From Sulfurovum sp. (GTDB lineage Bacteria > Campylobacterota > Campylobacteria > Campylobacterales > Sulfurovaceae): a DNA stretch of 5,988 nucleotides. The stretch lies in contig QNZW01000033.1 in NCBI GenBank assembly GCA_003978375.1, forward strand, positions 1 to 5,988. The letters run 5' to 3'. The translations under genes and the position numbers were made by a program. Below the pieces are notes generated by a model, which was given only the letters and a program-made list of their open reading frames with translations, had not been told where the DNA came from and ran no database searches. Below are positions 4,765-5,988 of this stretch, piece by piece; position 1 is the first letter of the stretch, and every line of letters starts with the position of its first letter.

Positions 4765-5988
4765 ATGAACAATATAAAACAAATAATAAAAGACATTGAA
4801 AAAAGAGGTGAAGCTATAGGCTTTGAACAGAGGTCAGATAGGAAAGTAGGGGCATTGTTGGCTACGCTTTGTGCGAGTAAACCTCATGGGAGATTTTTGG
4901 AGTTGGGTACTGGATGTGGATTATCAACGGTATGGATAGCTAAAGGAATGGATGATATGAGCACTTTAACAACTGTAGATAATGATGCTGAGGTTATAGC
5001 TGTAGCAAAAGAGTATTTGATAGCAGATGAAAGGATAACTTTTGTATGTGATGCTGGAGAAAGTGTCATAGACAGCACAGAAAAAGGCTCTATAGATTTT
5101 ATATTTGCAGATACATGGCCTGGAAAGTATCATTATTTAGAAGAGGCATTGGCACTTTTGAAAGTAGGAGGTATATATGTGGTAGACGATATGTTGCCAC
5201 AAGATAATTGGCCAGAGGGACATGAAGAAAAAGTAGATGCATTGGTTCAGTATTTGCATCAACGAGATGATTTTAATATCGTGCAATTAGAGTGGGCTAC
5301 AGGTGTAATCATAGCTACAAAAACAAAACAAAAAGAGACCAACCAATGGAACCCAAAAACCTACAACACACATACTGCCTTTGTATCACAGTTGGCATTG
5401 CCTGTGGTGGATTTGCTTGACCCACAAGAGGGTGAGAGGATTTTAGATGTAGGTTGTGGTGAGGGTACTTTGGCTTTGGAGATAGAGCGTAAAGGAGCTA
5501 AGGTCATAGGCGTTGATATGAGTGCCCAGATGGTAGCTGGAGCTAAAAACAATGGGATAGAAGCCTATGTAGGTTCTGTGACAGACTTACCATATGATGA
5601 GGTATTTGATGCTGTTTTTTCCAATGCTACACTACATTGGGTCAAAGATGCTAGGAGTGCGGTACAAAACATAGCCAAATCTTTAAAGAGAGGTGGGCGT
5701 TTTGTCTGTGAATTTGGAGGCGAGGGGAATGCATACCATTTGGTAAATGCTATGGGGAAGGTATTTGCAAATCATCCAGAGTTTGGAGCGTTTGAAAACC
5801 CGTGGTATTTTCCTAGTGTTGAAGCATATACAATGCTTTTGGAGTCAGAGGGGTTTAGAGTAGAGTACATAGAGCTTATCCCTAGACCTACACCTATGGA
5901 TGACATCATGCATTGGCTTGATATCTTTGCCAATGGTGTGACAGAGCATTTGACAGCAGAACAGTTTGAGACTTTTAAAATAGAGTGC
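4765..5988 (+). CDS. Tandem fusion of two class I SAM-dependent methyltransferase domains, 3' end missing
   Basis: One uninterrupted frame of 408 codons, still open at the window end. ATG at 4765 directly follows an in-frame TAA, so it is the earliest start; its ribosome binding site is weak (AAGAGA). Domain 1 (about 1-187) resembles an O-methyltransferase-type Rossmann fold: motif I FLELGTGCG (44-52), acidic D72 in LTTVDND, DFIFADTWPGKYHYLEEAL (111-129), and LLKVGGIYVVDDM (131-143). It ends GVIIATKTK, where a stand-alone enzyme would normally stop. A linker of about five residues (QKETN) leads to domain 2 (about 194 onward). That domain opens QWNPKTY, like the N terminus of Tam/UbiE-type methyltransferases, with motif I ILDVGCGEG (226-234), D251 in VIGVDMS, FDAVFSNATLHWV (281-293) and the post-motif LKRGGRFVCEFGG. 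Both SAM sites look intact. Substrates are unknown. Confidence 0.9.
   Translation, partial: MNNIKQIIKDIEKRGEAIGFEQRSDRKVGALLATLCASKPHGRFLELGTGCGLSTVWIAKGMDDMSTLTTVDNDAEVIAVAKEYLIADERITFVCDAGESVIDSTEKGSIDFIFADTWPGKYHYLEEALALLKVGGIYVVDDMLPQDNWPEGHEEKVDALVQYLHQRDDFNIVQLEWATGVIIATKTKQKETNQWNPKTYNTHTAFVSQLALPVVDLLDPQEGERILDVGCGEGTLALEIERKGAKVIGVDMSAQMVAGAKNNGIEAYVGSVTDLPYDEVFDAVFSNATLHWVKDARSAVQNIAKSLKRGGRFVCEFGGEGNAYHLVNAMGKVFANHPEFGAFENPWYFPSVEAYTMLLESEGFRVEYIELIPRPTPMDDIMHWLDIFANGVTEHLTAEQFETFKIEC

Noticed and set aside
4748..4768. Six-codon frame (MKKRNK) overlapping the methyltransferase start by ATGA
   Set aside because: Too short and with no ribosome binding site. The overlap with the real start is likely coincidence.
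4602..4796. 64-codon minus-strand frame across the REP pair
   Set aside because: It reads through both hairpins of a repeat, has no supporting start signal, and its sequence shows no known domain pattern.
4884..5552. Two minus-strand frames of about 63 codons under the methyltransferase gene
   Set aside because: Antisense to a continuous two-domain frame with clear motifs.

Overview
The window is about 6 kb of AT-rich, densely packed bacterial chromosome with every supported gene on the + strand. Base composition, A/T-rich spacers, short Shine-Dalgarno sites and the protein styles fit a Campylobacterota (Epsilonproteobacteria) genome of the Sulfurimonas/Sulfurovum/Arcobacter sort. That assignment is an inference from style; no taxonomic marker gene is present.

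Region 1 (1-2853) reads as one transcription unit of four genes. It opens with the 3' part of a lipoprotein made of duplicated Yx[FWY]xxD-type repeats (Lipoprotein_15 / COG4315 family). An OmpR-type response regulator follows 12 bases later. A membrane histidine kinase with almost no extracytoplasmic loop overlaps the regulator's end. A small VOC (glyoxalase/dioxygenase fold) protein follows 23 bases after the kinase. The likely logic is an envelope-facing two-component system whose exported lipoprotein is either its regulated product or an accessory sensor. A weak hairpin after the VOC gene may end the unit.

Region 2 (2854-4434) holds an AraC-family regulator with an ExsA-like N-terminal half. 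It starts at TTG with a good ribosome binding site and is followed by a probable intrinsic terminator. A secreted SnoaL/NTF2-like protein with its own putative -10 comes next.

Region 3 (4435-4764) is a 330-base spacer with unusual content. It holds a 26-codon reading frame with the best Shine-Dalgarno in the window, a putative -10 upstream of it and a perfect hairpin over its stop codon. An 89-base inverted pair of REP-like palindromes follows (a REPIN or small MITE). Both palindromes carry the GTAG tetranucleotide, and one stem pair differs between them in a compensatory way.

Region 4 (4765 to the window end) is a single open frame encoding two complete class I SAM-dependent methyltransferase domains fused head to tail. 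It is still open at the window edge.

The points most worth a second look are the tandem methyltransferase, the REPIN-like element just upstream of it, the leader-like small ORF, and the lipoprotein/sensor-poor kinase operon.
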